A DNA stretch of 64,000 nucleotides, taken from positions 8,091,878 through 8,155,877 of the forward strand of contig LR746264.1 of the NCBI GenBank assembly GCA_902729315.2. Reading direction: 5' to 3'. The translations under genes were made by a program, and so were the position numbers. The notes below the pieces were generated by a model. The model was not told where the DNA came from and did no database searches. It worked only from the letters and a program-made list of their open reading frames with translations. This document shows, in pieces, positions 32,522 to 43,423 of the stretch. The stretch's first letter is position 1. Every line of letters starts with the position of its first letter. Source of the stretch: Spirodela intermedia. Lineage: Eukaryota > Streptophyta > Magnoliopsida > Alismatales > Araceae.

Positions 32522-33799
32522 GACCATGCATTGGTTGAAAATCATCGCAAATAGAGGTAAAATTTCGAGCTCAGTTCACGCCCTTTTCCAATGGGACCCA
32601 TTTTCCAGCTAATAAGGATTTGACTCCAAGTTTCTTCCACTATTTTTTCACAAGGGCACGTAAGTGACCTGTCGGTTACAAGTTTCCCAAGTATCCTAGA
32701 GAAAATCTTCAGCCGTAATCACACAAGGTTGGACCCAATGAAAGGGGAAAAACATTGAAATAGTTATGTTGCTAGGTAGGCTTCTGGAGGAGTCAACATG
32801 CTGCAGATAGTTGTTTGTGGTGATTGCTTGATCAACGTGCATCTGTTGAAAACAGAGGACTTGAGATCATGGTCTATCTTATTCTGCAGAGACACATGAA
32901 AAACTAGCTTGCTTTAATTAACCAGAGACGTAAAAGAGCGCCATCTGATTTCCAATTAGTTGATTTTTATAAAATGCTTCAATAAGCGAGGGAAAAAATC
33001 CTTGATTGGACGGAGATAGTTGACTTTGAAATTTATTCTTGGACTACAGTCGTTATAGACTCAGTAGGCCTTTGTTGTGAGATACCGTTTGAAACTCGAG
33101 AACGCTTAACCTCTAAGAAATCAGAAATCCCCTTGTATCCCCAGTTTCGCTCCATTTTGAGAATTATCCTACAGTTGTACAATACATCAACAATCGAGGC
33201 TGTAAGTGTTCCTCTCTCTCTCTCTCTCTGTCCCTCCTTCCTTCCCTCCATTAAAATCGTTTTGATAGACCTGCAATGTAGGATCTTGACAAAAAAACAA
33301 TTCATACTGCAAGATTACTATGATCGCGTCGAAGCCAGGTTGAAGGTATGTTTCATTTTGTCTGTTTGGATGATTCAGACAGCCTACGCATTCAATCTTT
33401 GATGCAAATTTGCCACCGTCAGCATGTTGCACACATCTCGTGGTGCTTTCGAGCAATGTGTCAAAGGAATCATGACAGAAGGAATGCATGGACAAGGTGC
33501 TATACGACATTGCATCTTACATTCCAACCGCAGTAGTCTGATTGCTCTATTGGATAGAAACTAGTCCATCATCGCTCGTCCTGACCAACATGGTGAGTTC
33601 TATCTATCCATAGCTCTTGATGCTTGAACTCTTTTCTACGTCGAATGCGATGTTTTCCATCTAACGTTTCAAATGACTGACAAGTCCGTCTGAATTTATT
33701 GAGCAATTCCCCGTTTCCTAGGATCTCGTTATCGTTTGTGGTTTTTCAAAATAAAGTATTCCATAAGATATTTATTTCAACGATTAGGAAGTACGTGTT
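32522..33799. other. Intergenic region, possible exon fragments
   Basis: No gene can be supported. One short stretch looks exon-like: about 33268-33345 reads LTKKQFILQDYYDRVEARLK and is followed by a consensus donor GTATGT. I could not connect it to a start or to other exons. A CT microsatellite lies near 33212-33230. Confidence 0.4.
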
Positions 33800-33989
33800 T
33801 TGGAGGTGGCTCCGCCGAGTTCCCGTTTACCGCGTCATCCGGATCCGGGAGACTCGCTCCGCCGAGTTCCCGTTTTTCCGCGTAGCGCGCGCTTCAGTTG
33901 CGCGTGTGAGACGCCCGCCTCCCTCCGCGTGTCTCACGTGGTCTCTCCCGGTTCAGCTCGGTCGAGAGATTCCGGTGGTGTTACATTCT

Positions 33990-34183
33990 CCCCCACGCGA
34001 AATCTCCGACGTCCTCGTCGGAGGATGCTTGTCGAGGTACCTGTGGATCAAGTCTTCGGATTGCCCCAGGTCGATAACGCACCCCCACGTCGCATCCTCC
34101 AGCCAGCGAACCACCTCCTGTGGCTGCTCTGTCAGTTTGCCGGCAGAAAAGGCCGCGCCAATTTCCGCCGGCCGCGGGGGCAA
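33990..34183 (-). pseudogene. Chromodomain remnant of gypsy pol
   Basis: The - strand frame contains EVVRWLEDATWGCVIDLG followed by EDLIHRYLDKHPPTRT. This is the pattern of the C-terminal chromodomain of chromovirus integrases (W-x-x-A-T-W-E-type core, then an aromatic helix). It runs to the purine tract before the LTR. A chromodomain would direct insertion to modified histones; here it is an isolated remnant. Confidence 0.7.
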
Positions 34184-34479
34184 GACGGCTCGAGTTCCGT
34201 CGTTCCCCGATTCTGCCGCGATTGTTCCTGCTCCGATAGTGTTACGAGGAAGGACTCGTCTCCCTTCCTCTGTTCATCTCGTAGCTGCATTGTGGAGTGC
34301 TGTTGCAACTCCCTCTGTGCCATCTTTGCCGCCTGCATGAAGCACGGCTCCGGGCCTCCTGTCAATAAAACTCTCCATTGGGGAAAGATTCCTACCTGGG
34401 CCCTAGTCAGGAAATCCATCCCCAAGATGACGTGGAAGTCGTCTATGGGGAGGACTCTGAAGTCCACCCGGCCTTCCCA

Positions 34480-34865
34480 CGTTCCAAGCCAGTTGGGCTC
34501 CCCGCGCCACTCCGGTCAGGGCACGTCTTCCGAGTTGACGGCCTTAATATGGCTGTCTTCTCGTGATAGCATCAGGCCCAACCGAGAAGCCTCTTCCTCC
34601 GAGATGAAGCAGTGGGTCGCCCCGCTGTCGACCATGAATTTCACTGGGTTGCCGTTGATGGTAGCGTCCAGGTATAGGAGCCTACGCTCGTCCGAATTGC
34701 TGGGTTTCTGCTGCTGCTGCAGGGCACCGAGCAATTGAAGAAGGTTAAGCGTAGGGGTCTCACTTGTTGGCGCTGTTTGCACCATGGCGCCGAGGGCCGC
34801 TTTATCTGCTCGAGGAACACAGTCTCGAGCCCGGTGCGGTCCAGCACAGTTGTAACAGCTGGCAT
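34480..34865 (-). pseudogene. Gypsy zinc knuckle and aspartic protease fragment
   Basis: The - strand has a CCHC knuckle (CYNCAGPHRARDC, C-X2-C-X3-H-X4-C) encoded near 34810-34855. It is followed in frame by a protease domain with the catalytic motif DSGATHCFI at about 34610-34640. The frame continues to about 34516, and a second - strand frame (34132-34467) carries the ILGMDFL protease flap end, so at least one frame change is present. No RT motif follows. Confidence 0.85.
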
Positions 34866-35001
34866 CGGCGAGCCGTTCTACGAACCGTCTGTTTTGGGTT
34901 CTCCCTGACCCCTCTTTGACCGCTGCCCTTGGCCATTATCGCAGCGGCCTTGCTCGCCGTTGCGATCGGAACCATTGTTGTTTCCGCGGTGGTGACCCGC
35001 C

Positions 35002-35846
35002 TTACGACTCCTCCCCGGGCCGTCTCTCCTTTGACCGTTGTCCCCCTCCCTCTCCATGGTCGGAGGAGCGGTAGTCCACCAAGGCGTCCGCCATCGCCAT
35101 CGCCGACTGGACGTCTCGGGCTCCCTGGCGACGCAGCTCCACCTTCGCCCAGTTCTGGAATCCGGACGTGAAGTTTAAGAATTTATCTTCGTCCGACATG
35201 TTCTTGACGTCCAGCATGAGTGAAGCGAAGTGCTTCACATATTCCCGCACGGTTCCGGTGTGACGGAGCCGCCGGAGTGCCTCCCCCGCCATGCATGCGT
35301 TGTTCGTCGGGAGGAACTGTTTCTTGAGTTCGCGGACGAAGTCCTCCCACGACTCGATCGTAGGTCTGGCTAGATCCTCCGTCCGCGTGAGCCACCAAAG
35401 CTTCGTATCGCTGGAGAGATACATACTCGCCAGCGTGACCTTCTCCGCCTCCGCCGTAAGTAACGCCCGGAAATAATGGTCTAGGTCCCAAAGGAAGTTC
35501 TCTAACTCCTTCGCGTTCCTAGCACCAGAACACCTTTGGCTCAGGTACCTTGACCCGAGTTGCCGTGCCGCTCTCTTGTGTACGCGGGAGAGCGCGTTTC
35601 AGGAGGCATACATCTGCCGCCAGAGCTTCCACAGAAGCCTGGATCTCCGCTATATCAGTGGTGTCGGCCCACGATGTAGATGACGGGCCTGCAGCCTCCC
35701 ACGCTGCTGACTCCGTCGCATCTAGTCGTCCTTCCACGGCTCCGATGCGTGCTTCCATGGCCTCCATGGAAGGAAGAAGGCGGGCGAGTTGCTCCTCCAG
35801 TCGAGCGTCCTCTGCCCGTTGGTGCCGCTCTCCGTCGCCGTAGCGC
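35002..35846 (-). pseudogene. Gypsy gag remnant
   Basis: Two - strand frames carry gag. Positions about 35519-35846 hold an N-terminal coiled-coil segment (EQLARLLPSMEAMEARIG). Positions 35002-35424 hold the retrotransposon gag core (WEDFVRELKKQFLP, then VREYVKHFASLMLDV). The change of frame between them indicates at least one indel or decay. Downstream sequence is Arg/Gly-rich before the zinc knuckle. Confidence 0.85.
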
Positions 35847-35858
35847 GCTCTGATACCA
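35847..35858 (-). other. Primer binding site (initiator tRNA-Met type)
   Basis: The - strand reads TGGTATCAGAGC, the standard plant LTR-retrotransposon primer binding site complementary to the 3' end of initiator tRNA-Met. It sits two bases from the LTR end (TGACA on the - strand, 35861-35865). Confidence 0.9.
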
Positions 35859-35860
35859 TT

Positions 35861-36200
35861 TGTCACGGGGTAAAAGACCGAACCGCCGGTTTAGTCACCC
35901 GAGACCGGCCCCGACTGTTCTCAGTCAACGCCGGGCAGCCTTACGTCACTTGCGGCAGCTCCCACTGACCCTACGGCGATAAAGGACGGTAGAAGGATTC
36001 CACTGAACTCGGAAGCTTACAAGGGGGAAGGAGAAACGGGAGGAGCTTGACACGACGGCTCTCTTCTCCCTAGGCTCTCAGCCGACTACGAAACGGTGTC
36101 CCGCCGCTACGCCAAGGAAGCTGGCCCTTGCCCACTGACCTGGATGTTTATTGAAAGAAGAAATCACTTCTGGGATTCACCGCCTGCCCTGTTCCCAGTT
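35861..36200 (-). repeat. Partial 5' LTR of the gypsy element
   Basis: On the + strand it starts TGTCACGGGG next to the primer binding site, so it is the R-U5 part of the element's 5' LTR. An AATAAA on the - strand lies at 36148-36153. The far boundary is uncertain. The U3 start seen at the other LTR (TGTAACACC) was not found here, so this LTR is truncated. Confidence 0.55.
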
Positions 36201-36522
36201 ACTTCCCGATTCATATATTCATGAGATATTTTCTAGTCAGATGAAGAGAATATTATTACCATCTCTTTTTTCAGCAATAAATAAAATATTATGGAAAAAC
36301 ATCAAGACTAGAAGATTCGCCAGTCTACCAACAACAAAAGGACGAGAAGTATGGTGTAGACTTCCCGTCCCACATTTTCCGAAGGGAAGTGCAGGGCTAT
36401 AAGAAGAGCTGAGCCACCCACATACCATCCCACAGAGCCCTCCCCGCCTACATCTGATGATTCGTCGTGGCCGGGCTTCTGGGGACGGCGCAGCCTTTAC
36501 GAGTCCCCTTGCCTCGTGGGAA

Positions 36523-39442
36523 TCAACTTTCTAGAGACGTCTCCAAGCCTGGACCATTGCTCCTGCGGTCTATGATCACCCTGTAAATGTAGAAGAGAAG
36601 CATGGTTCCGCTGCATAGAAAAACAGAGCATTAGGGAATTCAACGATCAGCCTAAACAGTAGAAGAAAATTAGAGAATGAGGATATCAGAAGGCTGAGCC
36701 AACGAGAAAAATGGGTGACATTTCATGTGCGCCCAATTAGCTACACTTCTGCAAAATTGCAAGCAATTGGTTCCTGGGTACCAGCAGATTGAGGCTTAAG
36801 TCTCTCTGTAAGAGCTTCAGCCCAACAAAGTGCACACTGTAAGTGTTCTCCCAGGCTAATACAACTCTGAAATTTAGTGCTGTACCAAACGTGGATAAAA
36901 TGTCTGTAGTATGCAAGACAAATTGAAGACAGAACTAACCTGAGTGTTGTCAGAAAAACAGAAGGGAACGATAGCCTCTGCAGAGATTTATTATGGGGCT
37001 AATCTAAGTTAGAGAAAAAAACAATGCAATGAATAATTGATCTGATGTCTTCAGGCTCTTGTGGACTTTTACCTGGGAAAGCAAATTCCATTCCTTGATG
37101 AAGAGTATGGCTGTGATTGCTGCAAGGTCAAAGCTTCGTTAGATGGTGGAATTCAACACAGAGTCCACCTGGAGCTAATTCTATCTTTTGGGTTTTTAAC
37201 AAAATCAAGAGTTCTGAATTTTCCATTTACGTTCCTCCTAAGATTTGCATACACGGATACCAGGATAAGTTTGGAATAGAAGCAAATGCGTATCCTGAAG
37301 TCGTGCTATGGATAATGTAGCGAGGGTCCACGCCATAGTGAAAGTAGGAAAAAAATAAACATGGAGCAATTTGACACCTGTTAAATACAAAATCTAGCAC
37401 GCTGATAGAATTCAACCTAGCAGGTTGAATAATTGTTCTCTTTCTACTTCTGCTCTATCACATGACGATCTCTAAAACTCTATTCATGATGATGATGATA
37501 TTTCCACTATGGAACTCTTTGGAAGTTGCATTTTGCAAGGCAGCTGAGCTGTGGCGAGAATAAAATGTACTTCAACAAATTATCTTAACTCTCACCCAAA
37601 TCTGGCAGAAACCTAATCTTAAATAGCCTAATCATAGTAGCATAATCTTCAGATCTAATGATTCAACACAATTAGGTTATTGAAAGGGACCTTGAAATGA
37701 AGAAAGGAAACTGACCAGCTTGGCCTTTCAGAAAGACAGCGTGTGATGACCCACTTCTCCAGGCTTTTAGACTTGCAACACTCAAAGCTAGAAGAGAAGA
37801 GCCTAGGATTACACCAAAGCGAACCGCGGAAATGCTCCCAGTAAGCATAAAGTGAAGGAAGCCCCCGACTGCAAGACAGACACCTGGGAGAAAAAAAAAA
37901 CAACATAGTGGAATCGATTAAAAAGCTATAATCACAAATTTTCAAAACCTTGCTCCTATTTTCCAAATCCTTAGCGAGTTTAGTGAGCAGTAACAAGAAC
38001 ACTTAAAAAAGAGAGCAAATAGATGAAGCTGAAGATAGGGACCACATCGTATATCCTATGGAAATAGTCGCCTACTGGATACATACCATAGGGGATTCCA
38101 AGATAAAAGTCACGAACTTCGCTTGGGTTTCTCAAGTCACTGATTGAAGAAGTAAGTGTCTCCACAATGTCCTTCACGGGTTCTGGAGAATTCCTAGAAG
38201 CAACCGAAAGATACTCACTTCCCTCTTCCCCAATATCTTTAGCTAGCTTCATCAAATCAGACGTTGCTTGCTCGGCTTGGATCTTCAGCTTCTTAGACGC
38301 TTCTTCTAATGACACTATCGCTGTCTTAGAGTACACTGCAAATGCTTCCTGCGAGAAATTCTGCATCTTTAGCGCCTCCACCTTTGTATATTCCAACATT
38401 TTCTTCCACACTGCCAGGGATTCGTTGGAGCTGATTTCAAGCTCATTCTCCACGCTTTCCACTTCCACGTCAGAGTCCTTCTGGGGGGAGGGGGGCGACA
38501 AAATGCGTATGGTTCCAATTGCAACATAGAAAAACATGTTACCAAGGAGAAAACTTATCCCTTGTTGCAAAAGAAGCAAGGAACAGTTGCACAGATTTCC
38601 AACCGGACTTCTGATATCCGATTCATGAAAGCATTTGCATTTGCATTGCGTGATGGATGAAAGGTGGAGAGATGGGATGGCAAGCAAGTGGCTTTGATGA
38701 TTCACGGAGGCGTGGTGACCAGATAACAAAAAGAACGAGACATCTAAAACCTAAAGTGTAACCCCCCCTGCTCACTGAGAACGAAAAATCCCAGCTCATT
38801 TCACCCTTTGTTGAGGAGTCCAGCAGTATGACGTCGGCTAAACTGACGGCACTAAATCAGTTGGGCAAGGTTGATCCCGTGGTAGCAGGGATCTGTCTCT
38901 GCATTCCCATGTCCCCGTTGACATGACAGGATACAAGTCTTTTTTCTCCGAGCGTAAACTACTCAGGAGACAGTCCTCTGACCATAGAATGGGGAACAGG
39001 TCACGTCAATTTATTGTCCCGTTGAAGCGACCATCGATGATTTTTAGTTCCCGCATCAAAAAGAAAAACCCCCACCGAACGAGATCGAGCCGGATCCAAT
39101 GGACGCGAGAAAGACGTTTTCAGACAGGCGGGGATTGGACTCAGAAGCATCCGAACTCACCGTGTTCTCCTGCGAAAAGGCAAACGCCACACAACCAGGA
39201 AGACGGCGGCGGGGAGACGACCGGAGGCTTGGGAGGTGGCTGGCGCAAACGGAGGGCTGGAGAGACCGCGAGGAATGGCGCATGAGGGTCTGGTTCCGCC
39301 CACGACGACGACCAAGAAGGGAGACGCAGAGCGACGGAGAAAGGACAGAGGGGACTGATGCTTCTGCCTGCCTACGTCCACCAAAGCTCCGGCTAGGTCT
39401 GGGGATCCCGAGGGGGCCGACGCACTGGAGAGCCGCTGCCAT
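36523..39442 (-). CDS. Chloroplast FATTY ACID EXPORT protein (FAX3-like, TMEM14 family)
   Basis: Inner-envelope protein thought to move free fatty acids out of plastids. Exons on the - strand: 39442-39161, 38480-38087, 37883-37716, 37119-37073, 36977-36940, 36610-36523, giving 338 residues, the usual length. Order: a Ser/Arg-rich transit peptide (1 to about 70), a long helical, coiled-coil-like region (from EAFAVYSKTAIVSLEEA to SPEPVKDIVETL) typical of FAX3, then the Tmemb_14 domain. The domain contains GGFLHFMLTGSISAVRFG, SSLLALSVASLKAWRSG, AITAILFIKEW and GTMLLFYIYRVIID, about four membrane segments. The first donor is a perfect GTGAGT at 39160. The gene is divergent from the receptor kinase. 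FAX family membership is strong; FAX3 rather than another paralogue is likely from the helical domain. Confidence 0.92.
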
Positions 39443-39526
39443 TGCCGCCTGCGCCCCCACGCGAAGAGTGACGACGAACGTGGAGACGGACGGGTACCAG
39501 CAGAGCCGTGGAGGCGGGGGGCTTCA

Positions 39527-39534
39527 CTTTTATA
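39527..39534 (-). promoter_or_regulatory. TATA box of the FAX-like gene
   Basis: TATAAAAG on the - strand, 85 bp upstream of the FAX-like ATG (39442). It predicts a 5' leader of about 55 nt. Confidence 0.6.
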
Positions 39535-39722
39535 CGCCCTGTCACTTTTTGTGGGCCTCGCTTTGGGACGTTGCTTGCCCCGGTGGAGGGGAACAGAACC
39601 GTCCGTGTCGGTGATGGGCCAGCGAGGTGGACTGCATAAGCCTGCATTCGAGAGAGTTCTCGAGTTGGGCTGGCAGTCATGGCCCAAAACGTAACCAGGC
39701 CCCCAGGGCAATCGGGTGACAA

Positions 39723-39821
39723 CACTCACTGGTCAGAGTGCGCAGGAGCCCGCTCACTCACTCTGCTTGCTCGGTCTCTGCGCTGCTCTGCCGGGCACTC
39801 ACTGGTCAGAGTGCGCAGGAG
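39723..39821. repeat. 26-bp direct repeat in the divergent promoter
   Basis: Two perfect 26-bp copies starting CACTCACTGGTCAGAGTGCG lie at 39723-39748 and 39796-39821, 73 bp apart. They sit between the FAX-like TATA box and the receptor kinase leader. Just downstream is a GA microsatellite (39837-39860). They could be paired regulatory sites or a local duplication. Confidence 0.85.
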
Positions 39822-39835
39822 TACAAAAGAAGGTA

Positions 39836-39866
<31 letters not shown>

Positions 39867-39987
39867 GAAGGGGGGGCAGCTTTGCTTTTACTTTGTTGGC
39901 ATCCGGGCGGAGCATGAGACAGCGGGACGCCCGCCCTCATTACCCGCCCCATTGTTGTTCTTCCTCTCTCCTCTCCGTCTTCTTCTC

Positions 39988-40101
39988 ATGAGAGAAGGGT
40001 TCCAGTCTCTGGCCGGGTGCGCGGCGCCGTCGGCAAGTCCCCGGCCGCCTCTGCCTCCCGGAGGACCGCGAGGTTCGCTGTTGAAGAAGCATTGGGTCTA
40101 G
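39988..40101 (+). other. Upstream ORF in the receptor kinase leader
   Basis: ATG 39988 opens a 37-codon frame ending TAG 40099-40101, about 325 bp before the kinase start and not overlapping it. The surrounding CT-rich sequence looks like a plant 5' leader. The frame is visible; whether it is transcribed or translated is unknown. Confidence 0.35.
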
Positions 40102-40425
40102 ATCCCTCGCTTTTGTCTTCCTCTCTCCTTTCTTCCTTCCTCTCCCTCCCTCACCCGCCCTAGCCTGCGGCGACCACTCGCCCATTCCCATCTCCTTGGA
40201 GCGTGTACTCTCCGCCCTCGAGCCCCGGGAGCAGTGTGGTCGCCTGTCGATTTCTGTGACTCCATTCTTCCGTTTAGGCCTTCCTGTTCCTCGGGTTCCT
40301 GCCCTAGGTGCCCCTCCTGATTCCTCTTCTCCATTTCTTCCCCTTCCCTTGGTTGTGGATTAGGCATTGAAGGAACTAATCGAGAGATCCCCACTGAGAA
40401 ACCTCTGCAAGAGTGAGCTGCGAGA

Positions 40426-43423
40426 ATGGGGGTTTTCCCGCTGGGTGTGCTTGGCTGTTGCCTCCTCTTCCTTCCCGTCCTCACATTGCCCTCGGATCCG
40501 ACGCTCAACGACGACGTCCTCGGGCTCATCGTCTTCAAAGCCGACCTGCGGGACCCTGAAGACCGGCTGGGCTCCTGGAACGAGGACGACGACAGCCCCT
40601 GCGGCTGGGTCGGCGTGAAGTGCGATCCCCGGACGAAACGCGTAGCCGAGCTCGCCTTGGACGGCTTCTCGCTCTCCGGCAGAATCGGCCGGGGCCTCCT
40701 CCGGCTGCAGTCTCTGCAAACCTTGTCTCTCTCCAGGAACAACTTCTCCGGTGGCTTCAGTCCCGAGCTCTCCCGCCTGGCGAGCCTCCGGGTGGTGGAT
40801 CTCAGCGAGAACGACCTCTCAGGGCAGATCCCTGAGGGGTTCTTCGCGCAATGTAGGTCCCTGAGATCGGTCTCCCTTGCTGGAAATCGTCTCTCCGGTG
40901 AGATCCCGCCGAGCATTGGAGCGTGCTCAACCCTGGCGGCGCTGAATCTCTCGTCGAACCAGCTGATGGGCGCCCTGCCGAGCGGCATGTGGTTGTTGAA
41001 CGGCCTCAGGTCCCTTGACATCTCCTTCAACAATCTCTCCGGCGAGGTCCCCGCCGGGATCGACAAGCTCTATAATCTCAGGACTATCACCTTTCGGGGG
41101 AACCAGCTGTCGGGGAGCATCCCTGAGGACATTGGAGGCTTGGCACTGCTGAAGTCCCTCGACCTGCGCGAGAATCTACTCTCCGGAAACCTTCCGGCGA
41201 CACTTCAAAGGCTCTCCGCTTGCGCCTCCCTGCTCTTGGGTCGCAATTCCTTCACCGGAGAATTCCCCGCGTGGATTGCGGAAATGGGCAGCCTCGAGGC
41301 CTTGGATCTCTCTGGCAACAGGTTCAGCGGTGGGATCCCAGATTCGCTGGGCAATCTGCAGCTTCTGAAGTTCCTGGATATCTCCGGCAACGAGTTCGTC
41401 GGGAGCTTGCCGTGGTCGATGTCGACTGCCAAAGGACTCTCGGAGGCAGATTTCAGCCGGAACTCCCTCACGGGTGACCTCCCCCAATGGGTGTTCGAAC
41501 TGGGTCTGCAGCGGATTTCCATCTCTGAGAACAAACTCAGCGGGTTCATTCAAATCCCCAACGCCTCATACCACACGCTCCAAGTCCTGGATTTATCTGG
41601 GAACGCCTTCTCTGGCGGCGTCCCGATGGAAATTGGGAGCATTGGCAGCCTGCGGCTCTTGAACCTCTCCCGGAACTCTCTGTCGGGTCCCATTCCGGCG
41701 AGCTTGGGGGGTCTCAGCGCCCTCGAGATCGTCGATTTGAGCTGGAATCGGTTGTCTGGCGGCATCCCCCCGGAGGTTGGAGGAGCCGTCTCTCTCAGGG
41801 AGCTCTCCCTAGAAGGGAATTCCCTCAGCGGCAGAATTCCCTCCCAGATAGGCAACTGTTCTGCCCTCGTATCCCTGTTAGTTGGATTCTTCTCCTGTCA
41901 TCCTTCATCTTTCCCGTACTGTTTCCTCTACTGTTTTTTGAATGGCTGGTTGTTCGAGCAGGTTGCTATCGAAGAACAACCTGACGGGCGGCGTACCCTC
42001 GAGCTTAGCGAACCTTACCAACCTGCAGATTGTGAACCTCTCGCGGAATCGCCTCTCAGGGAACCTCCCCAAACAGCTTGGCGACCTCCCTCACCTTCTT
42101 ATCTTCAACATCTCCCACAACCTATTCTCCGGCGACCTCCCCGCCGGCAACTTCTTCAACACCATATCTCCGTCCTCGGTCTCTGATAACCCCTCCCTCT
42201 GTGGATCGGCCGTCAACAGCTCCTGCCCAGCGGTCCTCCCCAAGCCCATCGTCCTCAACCCCAACTCTTCCTCCAATCCTTCGTCCTCGGGCCCCCTCTT
42301 CTCCTCCGACCTCCGGCACAAGAAGATCATTCTCAGCATCTCCGCCCTCATCGCCATCGCGGCCGCCGCCCTGATCACAGTAGGGGTGATCACCATCACC
42401 GTCTTGAACCTCAGAGTTCGGTCCTCCAACCCATCTCATTCTGCCGATGTGCCCCCCCCGTCCGACGGCTATTTCAGTCAGTCTCCCGCCACAGAAAACA
42501 ACTCGGGCAAGCTCGTTATGTTCTCCGGCGAAAACCCCGGCTTCAGCGCCGGCGCCCATGCCGTCCTCAACAAGGACAGCGAGCTCGGCCGCGGAGGTTT
42601 CGGCGCAGTCTACAAGACCGTGCTCTGCGACGGACGGCCCGTGGCCATCAAGAAGCTAACCGTGTCAAGCCTGGTCAAATCACAGGAGGACTTCGAGAGG
42701 GAGGTGAAGAAACTCGGGAAGCTCCACCACCCCAATCTCGTGACCCTGGAGGGCTACTACTGGACTCCGTCTCTGCAACTCCTCATCTACGAGTACGTCT
42801 CCGGGGGCAGCTTATACAAACGCCTGCACGAGGCCACCGGGGAGGTCCTCTCATGGCGGGAACGGTTCGACGTAATCCTCGGGGTAGCCAAGAGTCTGGC
42901 TCAGCTCCACCAGCTGGAGATCATCCACTACAACCTGAAGTCCAGCAACGTCCTCCTCGACGTCTCCGGCGGGCCCAAGGTCGGGGACTACGGCCTGGCC
43001 AAGCTGCTGCCCATGCTGGACCGGTACGTGCTGAGCAGCAAAATCCAGAGCGCCCTGGGTTACATGGCGCCGGAGTTCGCTTGCCGGACGGTGAAGGTCA
43101 CCGAGAAGTGCGACGTCTACGGCTTCGGTGTGCTGGTACTGGAAGTGGTGACGGGCAAGCGGCCGGTGGAGTACATGGAGGACGATGTGGTGATGCTCTG
43201 TGACACCGTCAGGGGGGCCCTGGAGGATGGCAGAGTGGTGGAGTGCGTGGACAAGAAGCTCGCCGGCAGCTTCCCCCCCGACGAAGCAGTGCCCATCATG
43301 AAGCTCGGCCTCATCTGCACCTCCCAGGTGCCCTCTACCAGGCCGGAGATGAGCGAGGTGGTCAACATCCTGGAGATGATCCGGTCCCCTCAGGACAGCA
43401 GCCAAGGGGAGGAACTGGGTTGA
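40426..43423 (+). CDS. LRR receptor-like kinase, PXC2/IRK type
   Basis: Plasma-membrane receptor-like kinase of 970 residues. Exons 40426-41876 and 41962-43423 are separated by an 85-bp intron (donor GTTAGT, acceptor GAGCAG). Order: signal peptide (1 to about 22), LRR N-cap with the Cys pair in SPCGWVGVKCD, about 19 leucine-rich repeats (LxxLxLSxNxLSGxIP), a membrane helix at about 606-632 followed by basic residues, then a kinase domain from about 688. The Gly loop is GRGGFGAVYK and the VAIKK lysine lies near 712. The catalytic loop is IHYNLKSSN instead of HRDLKxxN, lacking the proton-acceptor Asp, and DFG is DYG. These changes are known in the IRK/PXC2 clade and suggest an inactive or atypical kinase. 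High third-position GC. Arabidopsis PXC2 acts with vascular development genes; the role here is inferred. Confidence 0.94.

Larger units (their letters stand above)
33800..36200 (-). mobile_element. Truncated Ty3/gypsy chromovirus-like LTR retrotransposon
   Basis: A GC-rich island in AT-rich DNA, read on the - strand. In element order it holds an LTR end (from 35861 upward), a tRNA-Met-type primer binding site, gag fragments, an aspartic protease, a chromodomain and a purine tract (33986-33994) followed by TGTAACACC, the start of the other LTR (33985 downward). Reverse transcriptase, RNase H and the integrase core are absent. Frame breaks occur within gag, and both LTRs are partial and do not overlap. 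The element is a defective, internally deleted copy. Confidence 0.85.

Noticed and set aside
33699-34738. Long + strand open frames over the gypsy element
   Set aside because: They are antisense to the gag/protease/chromodomain frames in GC-rich sequence; the - strand reading carries the real motifs.
34810-34855. Zinc knuckle one residue shorter than the classic C-X2-C-X4-H-X4-C
   Set aside because: C-X2-C-X3-H-X4-C knuckles of the CxxCxGPH type are, as I recall, usual in this chromovirus lineage, so it is not a defect.
40098-41066. Long - strand open frame opposite the receptor kinase
   Set aside because: It is antisense to the LRR coding region, where GC-rich third positions remove stops. 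Its Pro/Arg/Ser-rich product has no motif.
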